Notes: generated from the letters alone by a model not told the origin. Counted from the stretch's first letter, positions 48,445 to 60,680 are shown. The stretch is 64,000 nucleotides of DNA from Latrodectus hesperus (GCA_037975125.1 CM075852.1:2401087-2465086), one strand, 5' to 3'. Program-made: numbers and translations.

Positions 48445-48783
48445 TGTTGTTGCCGAGTCATTTTTCAGACACAAGGGTTTGTTTTGTTTGTCGCTCAACG
48501 GTCATTTTTTGCACACGAGGGCTAATTAGACCGGCACCTACGGCTTAAAGTGGATTCCGAACCACTACAAACATCCATACCCAACGTAGGATTCGAACCC
48601 ATGAACTGCTGAACCGAAGGCAAGAGCGCTTACCATTCGGCTGCCAGCTCGGCTTCAGACACAAGGGGTAACTATAGATGGACCTATAGCTTAAAGTGGA
48701 TTTCGAACCATTTAAAACACCCATCGATGTGGTATTTGAATCCAACGGTTGATTCGAGGGCCAGAATACTGACAGTTAGGTCA
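48445..48783 (-). mobile_element. Older family B SINE, split by a younger copy
   Basis: The left piece 48445-48477 (GTTGCCGAGTCATTTTTCAG, ACACAAGGG) matches the B tail. The right piece from 48654 continues it with CCTATAGCTTAAAGTGGATT and GTATTTGAATCCAACGG, then the worn head. The younger element occupies the middle. Minus orientation, strongly decayed head. Confidence 0.8.
48464..48667 (-). mobile_element. Young family B SINE nested in an older copy, with target-site duplication
   Basis: The body 48478-48653 is bounded by an exact 14-base direct repeat TTCAGACACAAGGG (48464-48477 and 48654-48667). That repeat is itself part of the older host element. On the minus strand the head starts GCCGAGCTGGCAGCCGAATG with box A, then the box-B stretch GGGTTCGAATCC, the junction GGGTATGGATGT, the centre with GGATTCC complement, and a tail ending in AAACAAAAC-like sequence. 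It is very close to the copy at 57315. Confidence 0.95.
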
Positions 48784-51700
48784 TTTTATGGTTTGTCAAC
48801 ATTTCTCTTTAGATTCAGACGAAACAATCAGAGAGATTCTCATTTATATCCAGGAGGAAATACTATGTTAATGTGTAAATTTTAACTTTACTTAGAATTA
48901 TTAAATCCAAAAATATTTTTAAAATAATCTTTCTCAAATATGAAAATCTAAGTAAAATTAACAGTAAAAAAGTTACAATATTTCCAAATTTTAGCCTAAT
49001 ATTCAAATTTTCTTTGGAGCTAGTGTAAAATCATATCGAGTACTAAAAAATAGCGTCAATTTTTTTTTTTGCCAATAGAAAATTATCTACTAAATACATG
49101 GTTATTTTAATAAATCATTTATGCTTCTATAAACAAAAACTGTTCTACAATAGTTATTTACTTGCTTTTTTGCTCTATAAAATGGTGATCATTTGGCAGC
49201 CACAACTGGTTCTTAAAGCCATTAATTTAAACGCTAGTATGTTATTCTTAAATTGTGCTTTAAAAGCTTTGTTGCTAGAAGGATGAATCTAATGTTTATG
49301 TTTAGATATTTTAACAAATGTGAATACACTGAGGCAAAAATTTCTCGAATGTTCCAAAACATTGTTATTTTTAAATTAGCCTTTTGTTTTATTTTTGATT
49401 CGATGCGCAATTCAGAATATGAAACATTGGTGCCAATTTGGCGAGATTTGTGCAATCTTTCCTAGTTTTTACACATCACCTTTCTTTTACTAGTCTTGAA
49501 ACATTACTGGTAATTCTACGAAGAGCGAAACAATTTTCTTCCATATTCAAGCACTATTAAAATAATTTATAGGAAAATAATTTTTTTTAATCCAACCACC
49601 AAGTTCTAAAGAATGTATAGAAAATTTTACAATTGTTATTAGCTTCAAAATAAAAGTATTTTCAAATCAAGTAAAAAAATTTAAGTATAAAAAATGTGGT
49701 TTTAACCATTTAAAATATAAATTCGTTAATTTATTAGAATTTCATTCTGTCCTCGCATTTAAAATATTTGTTTTTCGATCAAAACTACAAATATATTTGA
49801 CAACAAAGAGTCAGAACGACAGTTTACTTATCACCAGTATTAACTTAAACATATTTTATAATACAAAATAATTTAAATCATTAAAACCACATAATTAAAT
49901 AAATTTTAAATTACATTTTTGGATTAGTATCATTAGGTCACGTGATTTCTGTCCATTGAAATTGAGAAATTAATTTTTAGGATTGCAAATTAAGATTCGT
50001 GCTTGTGTACAATTATTGGATTCTAAATTCATATGATTTAAAAAAAATAATCTTAACAATCAAGAAACTTGAGCGAGATATAGTTGAAATTGAAAGAGCA
50101 ATATTTATAAAGATTGCTTAATCAGATTAGAATATTAAAAAGTAAAAAAAATAATTTTCTTCGCTAAAACATTTTCACAAAAACTATAAATAAATCAGTT
50201 TTCCCCAAACATTGACAGAATTATTTAATAGGCAATATTTATAAATAGTATCAGTATATTTTCTAGTATTAAACATCAGATCAACACTTAAAAACTGAGT
50301 CTAAGGCAGAATTGTTACTTTTTCATTTGAAAATTGAAGGAAAATTAATGACGGAAAATCTTAAAAACAAATTAATTTTTTCATGCATGAGTAAAATACT
50401 TGGCCTTGAAAATTATTAAGTTCCAGAAATCGAGAATTTCCTGAAAATCTACAAGCAAAATGTAGAAGTTAATATTTTCCAAATGAGTAGCAAATATATG
50501 AATAAGTTGCATTAATATTGCTTCAGCGTCAATGAGTAAGATAATTACTAGTTTACGGAGAAAAAAATACATACGCATGAGCGATTTGAAATACATTGCA
50601 TAAATTATATTTTGTAGCAGAGAAAAACAAAATTTCTCAATTGTTCTTGAAGAATTGAAACAAAACAATTCAGAAGTTTTTTGATAATTTAAAAAAAAAA
50701 TTGCTATTTAAAAAGGGGCTTTAGAAGTTGACATTCCCAATTCTGTTTTTATGCATTTACAAATTTTATTATTCATGTAGACTATTATCTGCTTAAAAAA
50801 AATTCGAATAGTTAAAAAACTAATTATGTGTATCTAATATCTGAAGTGTGACGTTCAAAAAATGTTATAAAAATATTTACAATGAAGGCTCATTTGAATG
50901 GTTAAGTTTTTTCATCGATTTTGTATACAAATCTTGAGCGTTTAAAAATAGCGAGCAATTAAAATTTAAAAGTATATTTGAATGTACTCATTTGATTATT
51001 AAAAAACTCACCTAGCTAAAAAAACTAAGTTTGCTCTTCTTAATTTTAAATTTAGATATCATAATTACAATTTACTATTTTAGATAAAATAAGGCATTAT
51101 TTCAAACAGATATTAAAGTTGGAATTTTTTACTTCAAATGAATTTGAAACAGTATAATTTCTAACATCAATAGCTTTAAACTCTTAAAATTAATTTTCCA
51201 GTTACAGCTCAGTAGTTTGGGGATGAAGTATTCCATTCAGAATTTTCATTTCTGATAATCTACAGATTTTAATTTAAATTAAGTTTAGTATCTTCCACAC
51301 AAATTACTGTAAGTTAAAAAGAATCCCAGATCACAAGATTTTAAAGAAATGCGTTATTTAGATTTAGATTAATAACTTGGATCGGTTCCGTCACAGTACA
51401 TTTAGGTTTATGTCTAATATAGTATAAACTTTTATGACAAGAATCATTGCACATCGATTTAAGCATCAAAGTTATTAAATATCAATAGTAAAAACTGTTT
51501 AAAAATGAGTTTTTAATGTATTCAGTAAGTAAAACTTGAAGCTTTTCCATTGCAATGGTATGTAAAATTCATTGTGTGAAGATGTTTAATTATTACAATT
51601 CCTTTAATATTGTTTGGTATATTTTTTACAGAACTACTTTTTAAAGATCTTTAGTATTTATTCAAGATTTATATCTAGTATATTATTGTAGCATCATCGC

Positions 51701-52137
51701 TTTTTATAAAATTCGACAATTTTTGAACAGCTTGATTGAAATTTCGAAATAAATCCTTGAGAGCAACAAAAAAATTAAAATCATTTTAGATTTTTAAAAA
51801 GCTTAAAATTTTTGTCGTGGTACTTATTAGAATGTCGTTCTAAGACATCGTTCTCTAAGACATCATTTTCTAAGCCGATTTATCACGTTTAAAAACATTT
51901 CTATAGAGAAAAATAGAATGTTAATAAGGAAAATGAGTGAGAATTTAAATTCATTTTGGAATTATGACAAAATGTTTTGAAGGGAAATGAGCGGTTCTGG
52001 TATAGCACATGCTAAGCTTAAATTAATGTTTTCCTAAAAATTCTTCCAGAGAATAATTAAAACTTAAAGCCTCATTGAAATGAAACTTACTTGGCTAATG
52101 AATATCAGTTTTTATAATTCTTAGAAGATTTGATACT
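48784..52137. other. AT-rich desert
   Basis: No gene is supported over about 3.3 kb. Frames such as 50381-50668 (95 codons, minus) are Ile/Phe/Leu-rich and lack family features. A decayed triple tandem of about 15 bases (TCGTTCTCTAAGACA type) lies at 51834-51875. Confidence 0.5.
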
Positions 52138-52460
52138 AATACGAAACTTTTTTTATCCAATGGCGGGCACACAAGGGTGACTGAACCCTATTCCACAACA
52201 AGGCCAGAAACTGCTACTCATTTATCGTTACCCAGCGAGCACCTGTGAACCAAGTCTAGGAGGCGAGTAGCGTTACCCGCGCCATACCACCACAAACCCG
52301 TTTATAGGGCGGGCCACATTCATACAACATCACAGAAGAAAGGACAGAAGCACAGAGAAGGAAAGAAACATCCATGCCGGAACCAGAATTCGAACCCGGG
52401 ACCCACAGCTCATCAGTCAGGAACGCTAACCACTCAGCCAATCGGTTGGCAATACGAAAC
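52138..52460 (-). mobile_element. tRNA-derived SINE, family A, with target-site duplication
   Basis: The body 52148-52450 is bounded by an exact 10-base repeat AATACGAAAC (52138-52147 and 52451-52460). The element's A-rich 3' tail appears as a T run at 52148-52154. The tRNA-like head is at the right (GAATTCGAACCCGGG near 52388) and the central block ACCCGTTTATAGGG is at 52296-52309. It is close in sequence to the copy at 37854. Confidence 0.93.
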
Positions 52461-53739
52461 CTTAAAACAGCCAGATTTCGAACTAATAAATTAATTCCGT
52501 AAAGCCATTTTGTATGCCAAATTATTAAACATTCTCACATGAAAAAATCATTAGCCGGGATGTTCATTAATGCATCAAGATTTAAATACACAGGTTGCCA
52601 TTTCGAAATCTCAGTAGGAAAATTAGTAGTCATACCGAATCATTCAATAAATAAAGTGTAAGAAACGCAATTTAAAATGATTTGTTTTCCAGGTAAAAAT
52701 TGGTGATATGTGAACGAGTTAAGGACACACTAGCGATTAAAATCAACCAAGATCAAAATAAGAGCCCAATACAGAATTGCCAATATTGGGTATTCAGACT
52801 TTTTAATTTATATATAGGCAAGTCTAACAGTGTATAATACCAAGATGTTAAAATAGGCAGATAATTTTTGTAGCCCTAATTAAATTTTAATGATAAAAAC
52901 GAATTTTCAAAATAGTGCATGTATTTATAAATTTTTTTTATTTTAATCTCGGGTAAGATTTAATTATAAGTGACAAAAATTTACGCGATACTTTAAGATA
53001 TTTAGATAACACACACATTACAAAAAACAGGAACTTAAGATTAATTTTCAGCTTTATTGAAAAGAATTATGAAAGATCAAATAATACAATGTGACGTTGT
53101 AGGAAAAACATTAGCCTGGTTCAATTTTTACGCACGCCTGAACCTCGACAACAACCAAAGTGAATGGGACCCAACACTTATTCATCCTATTTATATTTTT
53201 TTCAAACCTTTTCATACCCTTCTTTTGTATGCATTTGTATAAACAAGTGTTTTTACGTGTAAAATGAGTCATAATGTGCGCAGCATAGGAGGAAAAGTTT
53301 CGAAAGTAAATTGCAACAATACAATGAAAATTACTTCATCAAGCTAAAGTGATTTTTTGTGTAGAAGTTATTTAATAACGGTAAACTGTTGACATTAAAA
53401 AGTCAGAAATTGTAATTTTTTTCAACATTTGACGAGTATACAGTTTGATATCCGTTCAAGTTTTAGTTTCTAAATTGAAACAAACATTCTACATCAATTT
53501 TCATGGCTTAAGGTTTTTAACACCAACTTATTTAGCTTTGTGATAAAACTAAAAAATATTGACTCGTTCGAATATTGACATAGTACAATTTCATTCTAAT
53601 CATCTCGTAACAGGAAAGTAAAACTGTAATTACTGTCCTAAATATTCCTTTTGTGTCGTGTGTCATTGAAGCCTTATGTTTACAGAAACTACTAAAATTA
53701 TATGAACTAAATTATCAGTTATTGACAAAACTTAAGCAA
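52461..53739. other. AT-rich stretch
   Basis: No gene supported. The 61-codon frame at 53057-53242 starts without ATG and has no family. Confidence 0.5.
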
Positions 53740-54420
53740 CGTTTATTTCTGGAGGAAACTGCTTCGCAATCGCTTCGGTGATCAAGTTGAAGGAATTGTG
53801 GCGTTCATTTTTTATTTATTATCTACACAAATTCCGCCAAATACTACAGAAAGTGTCTGTAGACAACACGAGAGCGTTTGTTGCTGTTTTGGTAGACCTC
53901 ACAGCCGCTCTAGAGGCTCTATGAACGATGGCCTCTGAATTCAAGAACTTGAATTTCTGATTCATTTTGAAATGATAGTTTTGTAAACTCTCCAACAATC
54001 CTGAGTCGATGACTGAGTTTTCTTTCTCATTTTCTTCGATTCATTTCGGTAGACCCTTTGCGTTTTTATTTGGAACAGCAATAAGGACTGTCCTTGGTAC
54101 TCGTGATTTCCGCCAAAAATTCATAGTGGTGGGAAAAAAAGCTGGGCAATCCATCGGGCGGGCATTATTTTCTTTTTTTTACTACTTTCATTTACTTCAA
54201 CAATATAACCTGGTTCACCTCAGTTCCTGGTCATAAAGCACAAATTTCTCCAAGATAATTGTTGCAATCGACGACAGCAGCAGTCAGAAGTTCTTTTTCG
54301 TAAAGTTAAGTTGATGTTCATTTCCATCTACTAAAACATTGCGGTTGTTGCAACAATGGCTACAAGAATTCTTGAACCAATCACTCCCTTTCTAATTCCG
54401 ATTTCTTTTTTGCACGTGTG
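53740..54420. promoter_or_regulatory. GC-rich patch 18
   Basis: A long moderately GC-rich block (GCAATCGCTTCGGTGATC; CACAGCCGCTCTAGAGGC; GACGACAGCAGCAGTC). An ATG frame of 75 codons (54009-54236) ends in a Phe/Tyr-rich run; I do not recognise it. It may be an enhancer or an eroded exon. Confidence 0.25.
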
Positions 54421-55399
54421 ATATCACTATCTTACTCCCGTTTTATTCGATAGACAAAAATTATGCAAACAAGAACATTTTCAATCTGAAAAGATAATGT
54501 CTCACATCGTTGAAAATAAGCTATCGAATGAGCTTCGTTATGAAGATGAAAACAAGCACCGTTAAAACGGGGAATTTCGAAAGACAACTAAAAAGATGGC
54601 AGTCAAAAGCTACGATGTTTACTTGGTTATTTACGATTTTTTCGCTTCTCCCCTAATACAAGGATATTTGTAAGATTTCAGAACTACAATGGAATAGCAC
54701 TAACAGACATTTCACACACAATTTTGTCATGTAATACTGATATTAAAATATTAAATGCCAATCAACCACGATGGGCACTAAATGTGTGAAACCCTAAGTC
54801 TATTCATAAAAATTGTTTTTTTATTTTTTATCCCTCAATTATTTTTTGCATAGAATGGCAACTTTAAGCTACATATCTGTTGAGAGCACAATTATTTTTG
54901 GTGCAAAATTAATAGTTTTCTATTTTTTCGAAACTTTATTTTCTAAGTTGGTTTGGTTTTGTGACGCAGAGAACATAAAGTCAAGCTGTGCCAAAACTTA
55001 AACTTTTTTAACTAAATTTTCTCCAAGAAAGAAAATGAACAGTGCAGAAATCATAAGTTTGTTATATAGTTGTAGCAAGTGCTTAGAGTTGTATGGAAAT
55101 AAACAAAAAATAAAAAATTAGGAAATTAATAAAAATCTTAAATGATTGAATCATAATTACTTATGAAGAAAACAATTAACATTAAAAACGTTCTTCATTT
55201 AAGCAAATATATAAAAGAACGAGAACTTAATAGAAAAGGAATAAAAAGCTCAAAAGAATTTTTTCTCCCCCACATAGTGAGATATAATTTGCATTTTCGT
55301 TATAAAAACAGGCCATTTGGTTTCTCATCTAATGGCAATTAGATTTTTGGAAAAAATCTAAAAATTGCTTAGTTATTAAGTAATTTTTCAATTTTATTT
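54421..55399. other. AT-rich stretch
   Basis: No gene supported. AAAGATGGCAGT near 54590 is a weak, 11 of 14, CTCF-like match. Confidence 0.45.
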
Positions 55400-55610
55400 T
55401 TTTTAAGCTTCCGGAGAGAGAGAAATTTTTTTCTACGCCTTTTATTATCTACAGATTAGGAGAGCTGAAAATCCATGAAAATAGAATATTTATCGAGGCG
55501 TACGGGGAAACATCGAATTGCGCTTAGCATTTTCTCGCTCCGACAAAATGGCAAACAGATAAATGCTTTTTTATCAGGGATGTGACGTCCCACCCTCAAA
55601 GAAACTTTCT
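55400..55610. promoter_or_regulatory. GC-rich patch 19 with CRE-like site
   Basis: TGACGTCC at 55583-55590 differs from the CRE consensus by one base. Upstream lie GAGGCGTACGGGG and GCTCCGACAAAATGGC. Candidate regulatory element. Confidence 0.25.
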
Positions 55611-56983
55611 GAGAATTTAAAATTTTTGAATTTCACCAAGAAAAATACTGTGTGTGAAGCGTTATCATAAATATATACAAAAGTTTTATTTACTTTTGGA
55701 AAAAGAAATCTGTTTTTATAAAAAATGAAGAAACATTTCTAAAGAGAATATTAAGCTACATGTCTAAACATCAACTATAATGATGCAAAAATTTTAACTC
55801 TTAAACATATTAAAGTTCCGCTAATTTGATGTAATCAATGTTTAGTAAAGATAAATTAAAATTACTTAATTATTGTTAACTAATGCAGCACAAAATTCTC
55901 TGTTGAATTACTTCACGCGCAAATTTATACATTTTAAGAGTCGTTAAGAGTGACTGCTAAGAAAACAGTTTGGGTACAAAGCTAGGAAATTACTTTTAGA
56001 AATTATGTTGTAATTTTTATCTTCATTAATTTTTCTTCCAATATAACTCTAACGCTTCAATTTATGATTACTGCTTCTTAAATGAAGCATCTAATGGCAA
56101 AACCTTATTTTAAAAAACAAATTACGAAATTTTATCAATTTTTTTTTTTACGTATTAATCAAGTATTCAAAATAATTGCCAGACGTCTCAATATATGAAA
56201 AATATTTTAAATTACATATCGCAAAAGTCCAAAGGAGTTTTCATAAAATAAACTTTAAACGATTTTCTTCCATTCAATTAGAAAAACTGCTTTCATAGAA
56301 TTGTTGCCACAAGTTTATTTGAAATCCGAGGAAACAAGTTTCTGTTCCGAGAAAAAATCAAAAATATTGCAAGATAAAATTATGTATAAGCGCAGAAAAT
56401 AAAGCATATTATAACTTAGAAAGAAAATCTAAAGTGACGCGAAGTTTTCTTTTCCAGCAGATGATATAAAATGAACAATGACACTAATGGAATTTTCATC
56501 CAACTGGGATTCTATTACTGCACCGTAAGTCTGTGAAGATAAAATTCAAGTGTTGCTTTATTATTTTTTTATTAGTTCTTTCGCAGAAGTTTCTTCAAAT
56601 AATTTTGTGCTTTATAAATGACAAGTACAATTCCAAGGAGTAAAAATTTTTGATAAAAAGTGAATAAAACGATAAATACAGTTTTCGAAATCTAATTCAA
56701 TTACATCAACTTTCAAACAAAATAAATATTTCAAAAGGCTAAGCTGAATAAATATTCGAATCTCAAAATAATTGAAACTCATAAAGGAAAAGAATTTTAC
56801 AAGTTTATTAAATAACAGAACTTGGAAAGGAGTTAGTAAAATTCAATTATCTTTTATAAAATGACTAAAAAGCATATTTTACTTAATTGGGATTTAATTT
56901 TGCTTTTTCATTGTGGTCAGTTATTTGCTAATTGGACCGAAACTAGTTTAAAACACAAGCATTACAAATATTCATACCCGATT
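55611..56983. other. AT-rich desert
   Basis: No gene or repeat family recognised. Confidence 0.5.
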
Positions 56984-57159
56984 TTGGTTCATTACTCAAC
57001 TGTAATTTTTTTGCAATAATTGTATTTGTTTATCAGATCGGGACCGATGGCTTAAAGAGGATTTAGAATCACAACATTCACACCTGAGATAGGATTCGAA
57101 CACCACGAACTGTTGAATCAAAGGCAAGGGAGCTAACCATTCGGTTACTCTAACTCGGC
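56984..57159 (-). mobile_element. tRNA-derived SINE, family B, old copy
   Basis: Tail GGTTCATTACTCAACTGTAA at the left, centre CGGGACCGATGGCTTAAAG, head with GGATTCGAACACCACGAAC and GGGAGCTAACCATTCGG at the right, ending TAACTCGGC. Minus orientation. More decayed than the copy at 57315 only 150 bases away. Confidence 0.85.
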
Positions 57160-57232
57160 ACATTCATACCAGAGAAGGGAATCGAACTCAAGAACATTTG
57201 AATTGAAAGCCAGTGCGATAACCAATCAGTTT
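57160..57232 (-). mobile_element. Family B SINE head fragment
   Basis: GGGAATCGAACTCAAGAACA, TTGAATTGAAAGCCAG and GATAACCAATCAG repeat the head half of family B directly after the previous copy. It is either a truncated insertion or a partial tandem duplication. Confidence 0.7.
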
Positions 57233-57302
57233 ACATCCCTTCATTACACACAACTTCAGTAATAATTAACTATACGAAAATATAAAGATAATTGATTATC
57301 GT

Positions 57303-57504
57303 TATAAAGCAATTGGTTTGGTTTTTTTGTCGCTCAACGGTCATTTTATGCACACGAGGGCTAATTAGACCGGGACCTACTGTTTGAAGTGGATTCCGAA
57401 CCACTACAAACATCCATGCCCAACATGGGATTCGATCCCACGAACTGTTGAACCGAAGGCAAGAGCGCTAACCATTCGGCTGCCAGCTCGGCTATAAAGC
57501 AATT
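57303..57504 (-). mobile_element. Young family B SINE with target-site duplication
   Basis: The body 57315-57492 is bounded by an exact 12-base repeat TATAAAGCAATT (57303-57314 and 57493-57504). On the minus strand it begins GCCGAGCTGGCAGCCGAATG, has box B GGGATCGAATCC, the junction GGGCATGGATGT, and ends in an A- and C-rich tail. With the copy at 48478 it defines the family consensus and its length of about 177 bases. Confidence 0.95.
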
Positions 57505-58619
57505 ATATTCATTGTGAAATCTACACTACACAATAACGAAGGATTAAAATATTGAATCAAGCCACTAACCTTAACGGTAATTTAATCGAAATCTAGATCC
57601 TTAAATGTATATTCTCTTAGTGCTTTATGTTTAATTGTGTTTAATTAGTGCTTATTTAGTATTTATGTAATGTTTAGTGCTTATATTGTTAATAATAAGT
57701 GCTTATTTTCTAGTTAATTTAAATTTTTCGATTAAAAAATTAAGTATCCCACTCAAGTTTCAACTCTAGATCTATTCCTGAGCAGTACCAAACTTTTCAC
57801 AGTACACAATGTTCTTTTATCTTGCTAAATAACAGGCGAAAGTATGTTTATGCATGTTTGTCCGTTGTGGATGCATGATAATTTTCCGAATATCTTCCCT
57901 TGCTACATTTATGTATTTACTGCCCTGAACCTGACATTTTTAGTTTAAAATTCACGATTATCTTATGTTTACAATTTTATTAAATAGAATCCAGAGCTCA
58001 GAAAATTTTCGGAAGTATAAAAATTTTAAATATGATAACCTTTTCATTCAATTTTTAAATTTTCGAAATTATTTGAACTTAAAAAGTTTTCTTAATTTTC
58101 CTGACCATTTTGACTATCTTCTCATACCTTTTAACGAGCCTTGAACGACTATTTGAATTTCACACTGAACATATGTTTACAGTTAAAGATCGTAATGTAA
58201 TCATTAATAAGTGCGCGTACAAAATTTCACGATATATGTCATTGAGAAGCCAATCTAATTCAAGTGATGGTTACAATTTTAATCGAATTTCGAGTTTTTA
58301 AAGCACATGGTGGAAATTTAATAAATGCTAAAATGAAAGACAGCTAATTGCTCAGCTGACATCTTTGTTATGTAATAGTTAAAAATTTAAGTTAATACTA
58401 AATTACGTAATTAAAAAAGAAAAATTCTGTTCTTATCAAAGTTTGCTTTAGTATTAATGACTAAACTAATCAATCAGAACTGTGTGTGTGTGAACTATTA
58501 TGAACTTTACTAGGATTGATTAAACGCATAAATGGACAGATAGAACTGATTAAACTAAGTGAAGTTAGCATGCATTCCTAACAAGTATTGATTGAAAAGT
58601 CAGAATTTTCGAAATATGA
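57505..58619. other. AT-rich stretch with degenerate repeats
   Basis: Between about 57615 and 57715 the word AGTGCTTAT and its variants recur four times in AT-rich DNA, a decayed tandem array. No gene supported. Confidence 0.5.
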
Positions 58620-58990
58620 AGTTCTTAGACCAATTCTATTTTAAAAGGCAGACAACCAAAAGGAAACTAACGGAAATGGAATGCATCCACACTTGGAGGC
58701 TCATAGATTCACAGAAAACACGAATAAGGGTCAATTTGTCTAAAATATATATATAAGGGCGTGTTCTTGCTGTTGGCGAAACAAAGAAAGGAAGTCGCCA
58801 ATAGCATTTTCGCGTGAACACTATTAAGTTCAAAATTCTCCAGATACGCTTGACAATTTTTTCCTGAACTTCCCTGTCAACAAAAGACGCAAACATTTGG
58901 CGATGTGTAACACCATGTAAACGACTAACAATTGACACAGGATTATTAGATCTCTGGCAACAATTCCACTTTTCTCAGACCGCTTGGCGT
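58620..58990. promoter_or_regulatory. GC-rich patch 20 with clustered TCGCCAA
   Basis: TCGCCAA or its complement occurs three times within 131 bases (58773-58779, 58795-58801, 58897-58903). The 100-codon minus frame across the patch starts at GTG and has no known family. The motif cluster makes this a candidate protein-binding element. Confidence 0.3.
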
Positions 58991-59999
58991 GGTTTTCCCG
59001 ATAAATAATGCAGTGTTAAAAACAATGCATCAAAGTTTAACTGCAAGAGACTTATCATAATCTAACGCGAAGGACTAAAATTTTTTTTAACTTGAACTAA
59101 AACAAGATTTCACTGAACTAAACAGACTAAAGCAATTACACGTTTAAAGATGTTTTAGGTACTTTAACATTTAATGTATAGTCTTAAAAATATTATGAAA
59201 TTTGTGATGTTTTTAAAAATTTGTCACTGTACAAATTTGGTTTATGGATACTGAATCTCAATTAAAAACATTCGAAATAGTATTCATTTATAATATCTGA
59301 ACACGTTCATTAGTTTTAATGAATACTAATTCATCTGTTTAAAATCTGTTTTAGAAAATTTATGTGTTTATATTCACTGGTAAAATATGTCTATAATTGC
59401 ACTCTGTTTTTTTTATATTTATTCATATAAAAGTTGAATGTCTAAAATTTTGTCACGCACATAACTGTATATATATATATATTAAACTTAATTGATTCAT
59501 TTCACAACTTTTATATAATAAAAAAACTTGAAGAGCAAGTTATTTTTTTATAATTTAACTAAGCAGAACTTGGAAAAGCAAACTGCGCCTGAATAAAATG
59601 TAAATAATACATAATGAATTCACAATAACTTTCATGCAATCGCAACGGAAAACAGTTTTGATATTCTTGTGTGTGACCTAAACTGTTATTAAATGGTCAG
59701 CACTTTATTCATGGGTTCAATTCAAATATGGATGTACTTAGTTTGGAATAGACAAACAAATTCGATTAAATTAACTTTTCTGAACAGCGTGACCACAAAT
59801 CTCGTTTATAAATCTTTCTTTTATTGTTGACTTATAAACTTCTAAACAATTTCTCAATTAGTTAAAAAAAAAAAGAAATTTTTAGATATCATTAATTGTA
59901 TGTAATGCCGTGCTGAATACATTGAGAAGTATCAATTTGAGCATACTCTTCGACAGGAATTAGAATAGCTTTTTAAAAATAAACTCTTGCTTTAGAAGT
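58991..59999. other. AT-rich stretch with TA microsatellite
   Basis: A TA run lies at about 59468-59483. No gene or repeat family recognised. Confidence 0.5.
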
Positions 60000-60680
60000 G
60001 CTGAATAAGAGCTTCTGCCAACATTTTACGACCAACCATTTTAGGAAGCACACACCATCACTCGCATCACACTTCCACACCAATATCTCCGCAAATATCT
60101 GGAGCGAACACCCCTTATCGGGTCACAATTCTGAGAACAAAATACATAAAAACTGAAGTAAACCAACTATTCGAATCGAACACTCCAAAATCATTCGAAT
60201 TCTTTTTCAGGCGAATTTTTTTCTTCGGGTGGAGCCGATTTTTAGGGTATCGTACTTACCATTTTTTATTATATTTTTTATAACTTGGAAGCCAGGTTAA
60301 TGCGAAGGCTTCTCCCCCACCCACAGCAGACGAAATCCATTGTTGACGGTGTAGACCGAACGAAAAAACACAAAAGGAACCTGTTCCAACGGACATAATA
60401 GCAGCGTCTTTCGATACCTGGAGATACGGTATTGATCCTGCAACAGACTTAAGACATTCTTTTGCCTTTCTTTTTCTTTGCATTCTCTTCCCGCATAGGT
60501 GTTTTTTTTCTATTTCTAAGGTACACAGAAGAGACGGGTGATTCAACCTGCAGTTCAATAAAAAAACTACTCGAGGACGGGGAAAAGTGCAAAAAAGAAA
60601 TCGAATTCTTGGCCCACAGGGAAAGTTTGATAAGAAGCACACACCTTTATTAAAATCGGAAATGGAACACTCGGATCTCC
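60000..60680. other. GC-rich patch 21
   Basis: The least AT-rich long block in the right half. It contains the complement of TCGTCTGC (60326-60333), GGAGATACGGTATTGATCC and the longest frame of the window. It is a candidate exon or promoter region. Confidence 0.3.

Noticed and set aside
492..54420. Scattered CACGTG E-boxes as a regulatory signal
   Set aside because: About ten occur in the window. Composition alone predicts several, and they are not clustered.
58636..58938. 100-codon minus-strand ORF
   Set aside because: Starts at GTG, which eukaryotes rarely use, and overlaps a motif-rich patch. No family recognised.
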